Origin: Macrocystis pyrifera
Lineage: Eukaryota; Sar; Phaeophyceae; Laminariales; Laminariaceae
Direction of reading: 5' to 3'
Length of the DNA: 64,000 bases
NCBI GenBank assembly: GCA_031763025.1
Contig: JASSKH010000001.1
Coordinates: forward strand, 9,357,024-9,421,023
The position numbers and the translations under genes were made by a program. This document shows, in pieces, positions 13,064-25,345 of the stretch (positions are counted from its first letter, which is position 1; each line of letters opens with the position of its first letter). Under the pieces are notes generated by a model. The model was not told the origin of the DNA, did not search any database, and saw nothing but the letters and a program-made list of their open reading frames with translations.

Positions 13064-14070
13064 GTGTAACCCTGAGCTGTACGCCGTGTACCATGGCACT
13101 AACATGAACATACGATATTGGTACAGGCTAGGTACGTGGTGCTTTTAATCCAGATGGTATCACTCACAAGGGAATACGGGGAGGGGGGGCAACATCAGGA
13201 GTAGAAGGGAAACCGCGGTGGACGAATGTAGGAAGGAGATGGCAGACAGGGTAGCCAGGCACAAAGTCGACTACAGTAGTACGTAGAGCATATGCTCCTC
13301 TTGCCGCCAACTGCTGCAGCTGGTTCGAAAGTGGTATTTCTTAGTCTTTTTCTTCTTCTGCGCTTGATCCTCTGGTTGATATGATGATGAGAATTGTGGA
13401 AGCTTGAGATTTACCATGGCAATACCATGAAGATGCCTGGTACACGATATTGGTACAGGCTAGGCACGGGGTGCTTTTAATCCAGATGTTATCACTCACA
13501 AGGGAATACGGGCAGGGGGGCAACAGGAGGAGTAGAAGGGAAACCGCGCGGTGGACGCGAGTAGGAAGGAGATAGCAGACAAGGTAGTAAGGCGCCAGGT
13601 CGACTAGTAAGTAGAACGTGTCTATGCTGGTCGTGCCGCTAACTGCAGCAGCTGCAGCTAGTTCGCACGTGGTCTTCCAATGTCTTCTTTTTATTTTGCG
13701 CTTGATCCTCTGGTCGCTTTTATGATGTGAATTGTGGAACCTTGAGCTGTACACCGCGTACCATGCCAATACCACGAAGATACGATATAGGTACAGGCTA
13801 GGCACGGGGTGCTTTCAATCCAGCTGGTATCACTAACAAAGGAATACGGGGAGGGGGGGGGCAACAGGAAGAGTAGAAGGGAAACTGCGGGACGTATGTA
13901 GGAAGACGATGGCAGAGAGGGTAGCAAGGCACCAGGCCGACAAGTAAGTAGATCATGTCTATGCTACTCGTGCCGCCAACTGCCGCAGCTGGTTCGCACG
14001 TGGTCTTCCTTTGTCTTCTTTTTTTTTGCGCTTGATCTTCTGGTTATTTTATGATGGTGTAGTTTTGTTA
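13064..14070 (+). repeat. three-copy tandem repeat of about 335 bp
   Basis: The landmark ACGATAT followed by GGTACAGGCTAGG occurs at 13,112, 13,444 and 13,782, giving periods of 332 and 338 bp. Other shared words are GGAATACGGG, AGTAGAAGGGAAAC, GCTGCAGCT and GCGCTTGATC. Copies differ by substitutions and small indels. No protein is supported. A following ~90-bp duplication (TTCCTTAAATACCTG at about 14,095 and 14,182) continues to 14.26 kb. Confidence 0.88.
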
Positions 14071-14299
14071 AGGATGACTGGATTTTTTGTTGAAGTTCCT
14101 TAAATACCTGGCCATTTACTGCTGTGTCAATGTGTCCGTCAAAGTAAGGGCCGCTGGGCAATTCATAGTATACAAGTAACGTTCCTTAAATACCTGACCA
14201 TTTACCGCTGTACGGCTACCAGGTCTGTCGGTGAAAGTAAGGACTGGGACGATTCAATACCTGACAATTTGCTGTTGGACAACTACTTTATGACCAACT

Positions 14300-15060
14300 C
14301 TAACTGCGACTTCACACAGAAAAAAAACTATCAACTGAGAACAGCGCTCGAATGCATTTCATCGGGGGCAATAACAAGGGCATAAATACCTACCAAAAAC
14401 GGACCAAACCGAGGAAGCAATCAAGAATCGGCAAAAAAAAAGAAAACAAAAAACCCCGAAAAATATCGAAGCAGTTGATCGACCAAAACTCTAAAAATGG
14501 AAAATAGTCATAACTGAGCGGGATAAACGCGAAAAACGGACAAACAAACACGACAAAAAAATCGCAAAGATGGGGTAAACGTCGCGAACTCTTCGACAAC
14601 GAACATGCAAACAAGCAATGCTTTACGTACGTCCCCTTCAATAATCCCCCACCCAATATAAGCCTTATAACACTCTCCAACCCTTTAGAACAGCGGGGTC
14701 CTTGGTCTTCGTATGGGGCCGAACGTGCCAATCCGCAGTTCTTCACAATCTCTGGGGACCCTGGAAGAAGAGGGTTTTGTCAGCTTCTTGACGTGAGGAA
14801 ATTCACTCTTCTATTAAAGGCGCTTTCATGGTGATCCTGAGATTCGAACTCACGACCGACGACCCATGTCCCGCCGATAGATGCCTTACAACAATCCCCC
14901 CCCCCACTGGGTGACGTGGTACGGGGGAGATTTCTGAATCCATCGTGATTTCACCCCAGGCTCGTGTCCTGCGGTCGACGCCATTGGTTAAGGTCTTCTG
15001 GTAGTCCGTTGGGCTACTGATAAAAGGTTAACCTCCACCCAATCTAAGCCTTTTCCACCC
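14300..15060. other. gene-free stretch with a tRNA-like B-box word
   Basis: It opens with the second copy of the small repeat seen at 3.8 kb. The remainder is unique, AT-rich sequence. On the minus strand at about 14,825-14,850 a GAGTTCGAATCTC word resembles a tRNA T-arm, but the stem is imperfect and no acceptor or D arm can be placed, so I do not call a tRNA. Confidence 0.5.
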
Positions 15061-15840
15061 TCGATAGTCGTAGGTACATATCACACGACGATAAAAGGAT
15101 GGTGAACATATCATCTCAAAATCGAGAAGAGAAATCGAAGATACGGCTATCCCACATAGAAAAAAGGTGATATATCTACCCCGCAAATCGTAGTGAGGCT
15201 TCGACGCCTCACTCGCGAAATAAATACGGGTAGTAAGCGACTACCCGGAAGGAGAAAGAAAAATGCAGGAAACCAGACTAGGCGCACCGGCGCGATCATG
15301 TGGGTGCAGCTCTAACATCAATACATGTTGAACAAAATTGGCTCTAAACTCAAAAATCGAAAGCCTATCATGAAGATGCTCACAGGGTGAACAGGAGTCT
15401 GGGAGGGTAGAAGAAGGCTATGAGAAGCAAGTGCGTCTAGCTCAGCGGTGACCAGTCCTTGCCGACATCGCCAAAGGTGAAGAGGGTGCAGATATACATA
15501 AACTGCTAAGAGGCACAGGCATGTCGATGCTGGGTATTACTGCTTGTGGTTCACGAATTTCTTGTTATTGCCCCACAAGTGAGGTGGGGGAGAGACATGT
15601 CTCGAGTGAACAAGGTGAGTTTCATCGGGAGCACAACTCAGCCCAGACGTTGACCAAAGCCAACCTGTAGTATTCAGATACGAGAATTGCAATAAAGATT
15701 CCCAAAGCGCCACGTACGTGTAGCCATATATGATTCGCATGTTCCCAAAACACTACGCGTAGCTGTATAAAACCCGCAAACGGGTATGTACGTCCCCACA
15801 CGGTGGATGTACTAATCCATCACATAATTACCGATACCTG
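15060..15840 (-). repeat. dispersed family Y-X, copy A
   Basis: On the minus strand this holds block Y (15,840 to 15,537) and then block X (15,245 to 15,060), the same order as copy B at 18.2-18.9 kb on the plus strand. Y shares TGGATGTACTAATCCATCAC-like and CAACTCAGCC words. X shares a small inverted repeat (GTGAGGCTTCGACGCCTCAC) and a CATCTTCGAT-like word. It may be remains of an LTR-type element, but no coding sequence or complete termini are visible. Confidence 0.55.
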
Positions 15841-17380
15841 ACGTGAGAGGTTAATTGTTTCAAAATCTGAGGTAACTTGTGGCCTCCCCTGCCTCCATAA
15901 AATATTGCAAACCCAGATAAAATTCTAAGGTCTACAAAATGAACGAAATGTAAGCGCTCACAGCACACAACAGCACATCACACTCATGGTAGCTTATTAT
16001 GGGCACTAAGACATGACTGAAGGTGGACCCCGGTCTTGGGGGTTTGTAGGAACCGTCACGCTTTCATATTTGTATCCGGGGGACTACCGTTTGTGAGGCA
16101 ATTACCTGTGAGTACTTGGAAAAGCCAAAGAGGCGGTTAATTGCGGGTATTGATACTAAGCATTCGGTTTAGGTCAACGTAATTATCAAACCTGTGTACC
16201 ATCAATAACGCGTGCCATATTACTGATGACTGCATCAAGAGCAGACGAGTATCAAGAAGAGAACATGTTCGCTAATCGAGCGGACGCATAATTGGAGGCC
16301 TCTCCTCAACAGCCCGGCAGCCACAGCAGAGACAAGCATGCATGTTCCGTCCATACGACAAGTTTTCCTTCCGGCGAGCATCTGCGCTTGCTGCAGCAGC
16401 TGCAGGCTTTTTTTTTTTTTTTTTTTTTCTCGTTACATCAGTACAGACAGCCGGAGGGTTGTACGATTTGCACGAGGATATCTACAGCATGTACGAACTC
16501 GCATTTTTGAGAGGGTGCATGTGCTTATTCTATCAATGGACGCTGTCGAGCAGAGCGGGCGGCCCACTTGCTCATAGTTTCGCTCGGCGTACGACAGCTG
16601 CTGGTAGACGATGGTGCTAGCTAGCCTGTATCCAGGTACTGGGGTACAGCAGCAGTAGTATCAATATAATTCAGGTAAAGATGAGAGTGCACGACGCAAT
16701 GGGCAGGTACATGCACGGCAAGCAACAACGATTTTACAGGCAGTATGCACGACCAAACAGGTAAGAGGCAGGTATGATATATACGACTGGTGGATGATAC
16801 GTGCTGAGTAGACATAACATTTTTTTTCTCTTTCGGACAGAATGTATCAGCACAGTTTTTTTTTACAGTACCGATACTGAGGGTACGTTTTTGTTTGCGA
16901 TCGAGTGCGACCTCGTACGACTGTATGACGATAAGGAAGTACGCTTGCATTCAATCCTGTTTTCTTGTCGCGTTGATTGGGTTTATCGAGTACAGTAGTA
17001 CCAGATAATTGAATAACTACATGAAATGTTGTTACGAGGTTGGAAACAAGAAAAAACACTTAGAACCAAATCAACAACATTCAATCATTCTATAAATATT
17101 TGTGAAATGCAAAGGTTTCAACATGTTGCAACATCATATCAATATCCCTTGTTTGGGTTATATAGTATCAGTGCGCAGAATGATTAGTTAAAATTGTCCT
17201 GTTGACCCGGGCAGCATCCAGGGGAGCTGCTGGCCTATATCTTTGACAAGGAATCACATATAGAATACGCGCGCTCGGTTTATCGCAATAATTGTAAAAT
17301 TAGGTAAAAATGGAATATAGACGAGGCGTAATACGCAGCTTGCAAAGTTGAGTATCAACTATTTAATCAGTCGAACTCAC
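15840..17380. other. gene-free stretch
   Basis: No gene, repeat array or structured RNA is supported. A 20-base T run lies at about 16,409-16,428. Short ORFs on both strands lack family features and overlap the homopolymers. Confidence 0.5.
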
Positions 17381-17409
17381 AGCTGACGTATTTCAAAATT
17401 ATATAAAAA

Positions 17410-17672
17410 CAAGAAAAAACAAAACGCCACCGGTCCGTACACCTGTTCCATTTATCAAGCCAAAAAATAAAAAAGTAAGAAGAACACGCCCCGAGGGTGA
17501 TTTGTGGCCATAAGACGTCACATACTGGTGTATACATATATCGAAAACAGCCAACAAAAGGTACACACCTGTTTCGTTTGAGACGAAAATAAGAATAGTA
17601 TTGCGAAGTAAAAGAAAACGCCACGAGTGATTTGGCCAAAAAGCAGTCATATACAGTACATACATATTTTTA
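17410..17672. repeat. degenerate tandem duplication, period about 125 bp
   Basis: Two adjacent copies (about 17,417-17,545 and 17,546-17,670) share AAAACGCCAC, GAGGGTGATTTGTGGCCA versus GAGTGATTTGGCCA, and a CATACATAT word. No gene is seen in this segment. Confidence 0.6.
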
Positions 17673-18059
17673 GCGCCTGTGAACAACTACATGCAGTAGT
17701 GAGCGTGCGGCTTATACCTGACCTTTGTTGTGTTCGTGAGGGTGTAGGTACCACGGACTCGACTCGGACCTACGGAGGGTCACCAAGCTTCGTAGTACTT
17801 AACTGGTCCACGTGCTTCCTGTTGACACGCGTTCGACCGACCGGTCTGTGCACTAAACTCGACCGATTGCTCCGCGTACACTGAAACCCGGTTCGATTAG
17901 CAGCTCTACCGCAACATTAAAGCGCCGTTTACCGGACATGGCAGCAGGAGCAGCAGCAGCAGTAGACGTACCTGAACAATGTGTTGTTCACACCAGTCTT
18001 CTACGAGCTTTACTGTGTGTGTTGTCTCCACATTAAATCGTCCTTTCTACCCAGCGTGA

Positions 18060-18122
18060 TCAGTACACCCAGTGTCCGTCCTGATTCCTTATCCTAGAGA
18101 GATAGTACAATTCTGTGGTCAC
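18060..18122. repeat. small dispersed repeat shared with 4.9 kb
   Basis: Second copy of the ~60-bp repeat described at 4908. It sits just upstream of copy B of the Y-X family. Confidence 0.45.
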
Positions 18123-18206
18123 AGCAGTAGTAATACTGCTCCTTCTGTTGCTCTGTTGTTGTACTCTTTCCTTGACGGCCTCCTGTGCCCCTGTCGGGCC
18201 TCTCTG

Positions 18207-18914
18207 TGATGAAGTAGCGCATCCATCGTATAGGAACGTATAAATTGGTATGCGAACCTTATATGGTCGCATATACCTGGTAGCTTTTAGGGAATATTCA
18301 CTGGAGCCAGTTCTGACATCCCCTTCGTCAGGAGAACATTCTGTTGTAAGTCTGGGAACCTTTTGTAGAACAACGTCTCGGTAGAGAACATTCTATATTT
18401 ACTTTAGTAATATCCTGTATGACAACGTCTCGATAGACTGTATCCACGTACCGGTTAGTTTTTGATAACGTCTGGGCTGAGTTGTATTCCCGACGAAGCC
18501 CTTCTAGCTCACTCGATATCTCTCTTTCCCTCAACTCACTTGTTGAGCAATAAGAAGTTTGTGAACTACAAGCAGTGTGCCCTGACCAGCATTGAAATCC
18601 TTGTGTCTCTTATCAGCTTATATATCTCTTGTGATATGAGTATAGTACTCCTGGGCTATATATATAGTCACCCTTTTAGTGGTTGTTCTCAGCGAACACC
18701 CCCTCTTCGTAGTGTTTGGGTCTTATTACGAGGTGTGGGGGGATCTATAGCCTCATTTCTTTTGTTTCGAATAGCCGCATCTTCGACCGCCTTTTTCCTG
18801 GCCGTTTGGGATGAACTTTGTCATCACCCTCCGACCATATTGCGGTCTGCATATACCACTATTCAGGGTGGGCTAATGTGATATGAGTAAAGTACTCATG
18901 GACTATAGATATAG
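18207..18914 (+). repeat. dispersed family Y-X, copy B, with flanking direct repeats
   Basis: Block Y (18,207-18,600) starts GTGATGAAGTAGCGCATCC and matches 19,716-20,085. Block X (about 18,690-18,873) matches 19,545-19,715. X is bracketed by two ~38-bp direct repeats at 18,630-18,668 and 18,876-18,914 (TGTGATATGAGTA, AGTACTC, CTATA). The beginnings of Y and of these direct repeats are alike (TGTGAT then an AGTA word), which suggests repeated insertion or recombination at the ends of one terminal-repeat family. Confidence 0.6.
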
Positions 18915-19544
18915 ATGATACGTTGCAGTCTTGTAGTCTCACGAATACGAGAATAATCCAAAGAATGGATTAACCCGGCGAATATTCCGTTAGTCGAGTG
19001 AAACGTTCTTTTAGGAATGTTCTCTAGGGCGGATAAGCCGCTAGACGAGAGTAATGTTCTTTAACGCAGATAGGACTACGAAGTGAGAAGTTCTTATATT
19101 AGCAGAAGAACGACCGGTAGCCATAAGAAGGTTCTGTAGACGTACATCAGATAAGAGGAATTTTGGAGAGCTTGTGGCGTGGGGTGGGACGAGTATATCT
19201 GGGCGTCGAGTCCCGCCCCCCTACCTCTCACTGCTCTACCAGAGCACCTCTTCAGCTCTCGCCATCAATAAGGTCTAAATCAGAAGAAGCGAAGCACTGC
19301 TTTCCAGCTGCCAGAACCACCTGCGTCCCTTACCACTACCCTTACCACTACCCTATAGCGGTCTCCGCTTCACACTCTGCACTCCTCTTCACATTTGGCG
19401 ACGTCGGCAAGGACTGGTCATCGCTGGGCTAGACGCACCTGCTCCTCAGAGCCCTTTTCTACCCTCCCCGTCTCCTGTTCACACTGTGAACTTCTATTTT
19501 TGATTTCCGACTCATTTTTTTTAACATGTAGTAGTTTCGCTTAT

Positions 19545-20085
19545 TTCTTGAGTGAGGCGTCCAAGCCTCACTACGAGGTGTAGGGCAGATCCACCACTTC
19601 ATTTCTTTGTTGAGTAACCGCATCTTCGATCCCTCTCGATTTCGGGATGATATGGTCATCATCATTTAATCGTCGTGTGGTCTGCATCTACGACAGTGTA
19701 GGGTGGGCTAATGTGATGGAGTAGCACATCCATCGTATAGGAGGGTATACATTCGTATGCGAGCCTTGTATGGCTACATATAGCTCTTTGTGGATATTCA
19801 GTGGAGCCAGTTCAGACATCCCATTTGTGAGCAGAACATTCTGGTATAAGTCTGGGAACCTTCTGCATAACAACGTCCCAGTAGAGAACATATATTCTGT
19901 TTAGGGTTGGGAATCTTCTGTATGACAACGTGCCGACAGACTGTATTTGCATACAGGTTAATTTCGGTCAACTTCTGGGCTGAGTTGTGTCCCCGACGAA
20001 ACCCTCCTGGCTCGCTCGAGTTCTCTCTTTCCCTCAACTCACTTGAAGAGCAATATTAAGAAGTTCGTGAACTAAGAGTTTTAGA
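19545..20085 (+). repeat. dispersed family Y-X, copy C
   Basis: Here block X (19,545-19,715) is joined directly to block Y (19,716-20,085), the reverse of the order in copies A and B. The X to Y junction is GGTGGGCTAA then TGTGATGG. The segment between copies B and C (18.9-19.5 kb) has no supported gene. Confidence 0.6.
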
Positions 20086-20515
20086 GCTCGTGGGGTAGGT
20101 GACTGCGGCCGCTTGGCTGTCCCGTAAGAACCTTCTGTTTCTCGGAGTCACCGCGCTGCTGCGGGGCTCCGTTGTGCTGATTCAAGGGGTTGGTGTTGGC
20201 CGAGGACTTGGCGCGGGTTTCACCCAACTCACGTCAATATTGATTCACGATCATCTTGCCTAATATAATTGCGCATGGGTAGCATGGTTGCGACCGCCGG
20301 GCTGCCTCGTAAGAGTACGAAAGCTTGGTGTATGCCGTGCGCCTTTGGTAGGCGGCTTGAGCACACCTTTCGCCACGGTTTTCGGCTTTGAAATGCGTCC
20401 GTTGGACGTCGGGGGGGGGGTAGAGAGAGAAGATAAATGATTCGCTTGACTCACGGTACTATTGGCTCACTGAAATATTCCGTTTTTTTTCTTTTCTTCT
20501 CTTTTTTTACTATTT

Positions 20516-21419
20516 ATTGGCGGGTCACGAAACGTCCGAATTCACTCTGTCACTAACGTGTCTTGTTTTACTTGTTTATGGTGACGGACCTGACGTACTC
20601 AGACGCCAACGCAACTCGTTATCAACAATTTCATGCTTACTGCAGTGTATACTTGAAGATTTGCCAGGAGTTGCGTTGCCAGTGTCTGCGCAATCGTCAT
20701 GTTTTCTTGGCCGCCTGGATGCACAGCATCGCTTCGACGTTTAGTTCAAAAAATGAAAAAAAAAAACTTGCCGACGGTGCATAAGCCCGCCCCTGCGCGA
20801 AACAGACTTACCTCACCGCGGAATACACGTAGGGGACACGACCTCTCGTCTACTCTGCGGCAGCGAATTTTGAGGCTCCCAGAGTCTAGGAGCTTCATCT
20901 TTAATTTTCAGTGTGAGCAGATTTTTTGGGCTTTTAGCGAGGCGTGCGTAGCGTTGGCAGACAGGGCCTACTCGGGGACGTGCGCGTGCCGAGCGCATAC
21001 GGCGTACATCTCCGCCGTGTAGCAGAGTGGGTGGGATTTAACCGCCGGGCATATTTTCCCCGTGGTTACGACGGAGGGTGGCCGGGGTTCTCGGCCCCTC
21101 TCCGCAGCCCGAATGGTCGCTTCCCCTGCAAGCCCATTTGCGGGAGGCAGGCCTGCCAGACCATATCACGATGCACTCCTTTCGAGTGGGAGGCTCCCTC
21201 ATCAGATCTCTGGCCGGGACAGCGGTGGAGAAGAATTTGAAGATAGGAGGCTGGAAGATGCAGTCAATAGCAAAGTTCTACATCGGTGGTACTTCTAGTG
21301 GCCGGGTACGGGGAGGCAACAGAAAACGCGGCCAGAGCTACGCGAACGCTAGCCGACTTCCTCTGTCGCCCGAGTTCGAGAAAGATTTCGCAGCATGTGC
21401 GCGAGAAAGGCAAGAGTAA
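20516..21419 (+). mobile_element. tyrosine-recombinase element relic (DIRS or Crypton type)
   Basis: The stretch 21,078-21,419 encodes the C-terminal catalytic part of a eukaryotic tyrosine recombinase: an ITMHSFRVGGSLIRSLAG block with the H-x2-R pair, a LKIGGWK block, then a YIGGT segment carrying the likely nucleophile tyrosine. Upstream reading segments (20,563-21,022) look like helical parts of the same kind of protein in other frames. No RT, direct repeats or complete ends are visible, so it cannot be decided whether it is a DIRS fragment or a Crypton-like DNA transposon. The box differs from that of the 10.2-kb element, so it is not a copy of it. It looks broken, with several breaks. 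Confidence 0.6.
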
Positions 21420-21429
21420 GGAAGTTTGG

Positions 21430-22750
21430 GTGCGACAACTACATATTCGACCAGTGGTCCATTGCGATCACGAAAGAAAATACTGTCCAACCAAACAACG
21501 AAGTATGGGCGAGACCACGGGTCGGCGCAAGAGGCCTCATCTAAAAATCCTATACGTACATCAAATGATCCAGGGCATTGAGACATAATGCTACTGTAAA
21601 ATTGCTGATGCCAACAAAGGAAGTTATTTGACACAGATTATGGAATTATGCGTGCCATCAACAAATGCCTTGAATATGTATTGTCGAGTGGCCGCTCACG
21701 ATCACTCGTCATTTTCGTTCCCAAAACCTCGTGAGCAGAGATGTGGGTACGCAAATATTTCTTGAGACCATCCCACCCACCCTTCAGTAGAATGAGTATT
21801 CATAGGCTTGGATTCACAGATCATTTGCAAGTACTAATCCTGCGCAGAGCATGCGATGCGATCGTCCACTCAGCGTGGGGCGAAATACCCGACGACGACC
21901 CCTGCCGGTGCAGGAGGACTCATCCAAAAAATCCAATTTACATCTAATGCTCCAGGACATCGAGACAGACTACCACAGACTAGTGTGCCGAACGGGTGCT
22001 CTACATGCACCTCATACTTCGAGTACAACACGGTCGTGTCCGGCCCATTTTATCAACACCTCCAGCCAGGTCGAGCACAAACATCGCCTCCGTACTTCTT
22101 TGGCTATTTTTTTTCAAGAACGCGGCATCTACAACCCCAAACAGAACCTCGCGATACTCCACGCCAAGATTTGCTTACTGATCGCCGTATGCAACAGAAC
22201 TGCTGCACCAAAAACATTCTATTCGAAACGTCTACTACTGCATGTTTTGCTGCATCCATTTGTGTATGATTCCAAGGAGAGCATTCCCCAAACTGGGCTG
22301 CGATCACGGTGCCAAAACGCCCTATGTGATTCCAACACGAAAATATTACAACTGTAGAACTACTGTAATCGCCTTGTTTCGTCGTCCAGGTTGCAAAAAT
22401 GTCGATTAGCACGACCGACAAGAGAATAGGTACCTAACAGCAACTTGTGGTGTTGTTTGTCTTGTAGCTGCAGGTATGGGACGTTTCGTGTATTTCACAG
22501 CACGTTTGGAACATGAAGCAGACAGCTGAGCGAGCCACCGCGCGCTGTACTTGACTGCATCCATTTGTTGTTCTAGCCTAGTGCGGAGCAGCTTCTTCTA
22601 GGCTTGCGTTGTGGGAACCACACCATGTCTTGCGTTCCCACTTTTTTTTAGCTCTGCTGGCATCCACAGAAATTCCCAAAGTTTTAGTCCCACGAAAAGT
22701 ACGGAGAACCTAGAGTAACTGGCCTTTGCTGCGCAAATAGTGGCTTCATG
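21430..22750. other. gene-free stretch with a weak 379-bp duplication
   Basis: A ~60-bp word series (CTCATC, AAAATCC, CATC, ATG.TCCAGG, GAGACA) at about 21,529-21,587 recurs at 21,908-21,966 with changes. ORFs of 100-170 codons on either strand show no family motifs and overlap each other, so none is called. Confidence 0.45.
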
Positions 22751-22757
22751 TATCACC

Positions 22758-23182
22758 CTACTTGGCCGCCTTCCCGATTACTACGTCCAGTCTTTGTTCA
22801 ACAGCACCCAACCGCGCATCGACGAGCGTCCTCATCCGTTCCTCTATCTCGGCCGTCTTTGCAATCAAATTTTGGTCAAATGCGTCAAGCTTGGTGCTCA
22901 AAATACCCTCGAGTTCGTTCTGCCTGGCCTCATCTCCGTTCTGTTTGTCGTTTCGACGCCCGTTTGCCTCCGCCGCATCCTCTACTTGCCGGGACAGATC
23001 CTCCGTCATCCGGATGAGGTAGGACTGCAGCTCAGCAATTGTCTCCTGCGTTGTCGCCTCCAGCCTGTTCCTCAGCAACTTTACATGTTCCACGGTCGTG
23101 CTTTGTGTCTGTTCACCGCGCCGCACGTAGGGATCACTCATAGGATCGTCCAGGTATCTCTGCAGCTCGCTAACGGGTAGGC
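22758..23182 (-). CDS. last exon of a coiled-coil protein, function unknown
   Basis: A terminal exon on the minus strand. A good 3' splice site (GTTGTTGACAG) precedes 23,182. The exon supplies two bases and then 140 codons to a TAG at 22,758-22,760, so upstream exons must exist at higher coordinates; I could not identify them. The protein starts LPVSELQRYLDDPMSDPYVRR and then forms one long charged amphipathic helix with heptad-like spacing (segments HVKLLRNRLEATTQETIAEL, IRMTEDLSRQVEDAAEAN, IEERMRTLVDARLGAVEQRL), ending KAAK. An internal methionine (MSDPYVRR) could also start a short protein. The helix suggests an oligomerising or scaffolding role, which is inference. I do not recognise the family. 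It sits in a repeat-rich area and has no plausible partner gene next to it. Confidence 0.55.
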
Positions 23183-23634
23183 CTGTCAACAACAATTCAA
23201 CGGGCAACAGGTGTAAAGTATATATACCACAATTTTGGCACATTCAGAATATTGGAAATGTGGGGACCCCAGCATGTGCCTGTCAAGCTATATAAGGCTG
23301 TGTATGTTTGGCCGGCACACTACCCGGGGAAGGGATGAAGGGGTTGAGGAGTTGGTATTGACAGCGTGTTTTACTTTGGAGCATCATTATTACGAGTATT
23401 GTTGCCGTCGGAGTTCAAGGGTAATCACAATACTATGTGTTGGAAAGTCAACGACACACACGCGCTCCGGGACAAAACGCGAAAAGCCATGTCGACACAA
23501 TATAAGGTAGCAGGATACTGCTATCGGGCGAGTACTGGTGTTGCAACGTATACGTTTCCGCTGCTTCTGTTATTGTGTCCATATTATATGATACGGCGGC
23601 AGCAGAGGCAATGGTGGCGATGGAAATATTTAGC

Positions 23635-24205
23635 CGGTTGGGCACTTTTCCGACTTTTGTTTTGGTTATTACTCCCATCTATTATCTTCACCCTTGTTTT
23701 CTCTCCAATCCTCCTATATTAGTCGTGACTTATTTCCGGCGTCACCCAGCAGACCCTTGTCTCCCCTCCCCACTACTTTTAGTGCCCTGCCGTTTAATCG
23801 CGAGAATCCTTCAGACCCTTTCCCCCTCGTCTGCTCGCGGCGAAATGTGTGCCTATACCCTCCCTCGTAACTTTGATTATTCATGCGAAATAATATATTG
23901 AAATAGCCGACCATGGTGAGATCTAGTGCCAACAATCAACTTCTAACACTGCATTATTAAATAGCATTTATTCGAGGGTAAGTACTAGACCACCGGAGCG
24001 GCCTCCTTCCTTTTTGTTGGTTTTTTTATTTGCGTTACCCCTCCTTGAACGATATTCGCCCTTGTTTTCTCTCTCCCTCCTGCAGTTAGTCGTGAGTCAG
24101 ATCCGGGATCACATAGCAGGCTCTCCTCCCCCCTCCCCATTACGGTTCGGGCCTTCGTTTTCATGGTTCGTGCCCTTTCTCCCCTTGTCGACTCGCATCG
24201 ATTTC
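23635..24205 (+). repeat. tandem duplication, period about 375 bp
   Basis: The segment 23,635-23,850 (TTGTTTTCTCTCC, TTAGTCGTGA, CCCTCCCCA, CCCTTTC.CCC) recurs at about 24,010-24,200 with the same order of words. No coding sequence is supported. Confidence 0.6.
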
Positions 24206-24925
24206 GACGACGGGCAGTAATCCAAATACCAGCTAGTTGGTAGCGAACATCTGAAACGCGAGTATCTTTGGTTTCTATCTGCGTATTTCGTATTTCGGCA
24301 ATCAGGCTGCAACATATTTAGGTCCTGGCGACTCGAAAACATCCGCACAGCCCAGGAGACGGAGAAGAGCAGAACGACTCTTTTGGCATGACAGTTGCAG
24401 CAGCAGTGCACAGCTCGCCAAACTCCCAACACGCCCAAACCAAGTGCCGCAAGCTGCTTGAAGCACTGTGGTATGAACCTGCACAACGTACCCGACGCCC
24501 AACAGCAACAATGTCACCGATGTTGTGACGCATCTCGCATGGGTGACCGCTGCCCTTAGTATTTGGAACACATCGACCTGCTGCTCTGCTCCAAAATCTT
24601 CACAGCAGCTATTAATATCACAGGCGAAAAACTCGTCTCGTATACCCCTATGTTTGACCGTACATAATTGAAAATATAGTTATATTTACGTACTGAGTGG
24701 TATACAACAACAGTAGTAAACATCAGACAGCGGGCATCTTGTTTGCTCGTGCTGTGTGCAACAATCATCACACTATAACACCCGAGAATTCTTACACAAC
24801 CAACCATGGTGACAGACACCAGGCCGCACCAAACCATGGGGACAGCGGCTGTGTCTCCAACAGCAGCACCTGCCAACGTTGGAATGCTGAAAGAGCGTAT
24901 ACCGTATTAACCCACCACATAAGAC

Positions 24926-25345
24926 CCGGGGCTGGTGGCTCCGATGTGCTGTGTTGCATATACGACAATGATACTAATATGTGTGGGGTCTGATGGCTTA
25001 TCTGACAACTTTGGCTTAGATTTTGATCCAAGGCACGACGGCAGACAACAAGCAGCACCCCACAACCATATGGGGACAACGACAGCAGTGCAGCTTGAGC
25101 TCAACGGCACCGGCAAAGGTTCAAGTTTCGATAAAAACGCAGGAGCCGACGACCGGTGGTCTAAGCCGTGGTGGCTCGGAGGTGCTGCTGTGCATTTTTG
25201 TACGATGATACGTACGTATGTGTTTGGTTCTTGTGGTGATAATAACGTAGGCAGATGGTCTGGAGGGCAGTGGCTCGGAGGTGTCGCTGTGCATTCTTGT
25301 ACGAAAATTTTATACCTATTATGTGCTGTGTGTGATGGCATATGG
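24926..25345 (+). repeat. degenerate ~100-bp repeats
   Basis: The words GTGGCTCGGAGGTG, CTGTGCATT and TTGTACGA occur at about 25,171-25,210 and again 100 bp later at 25,270-25,310, with a more diverged copy at 24,930-24,968. The rest of 24.2-25.9 kb shows no gene. Confidence 0.5.

Noticed and set aside
14820-14905. tRNA gene candidate on the minus strand
   Set aside because: Only a B-box-like word with an imperfect T stem; upstream sequence is a C/G run that cannot form the rest of a tRNA.
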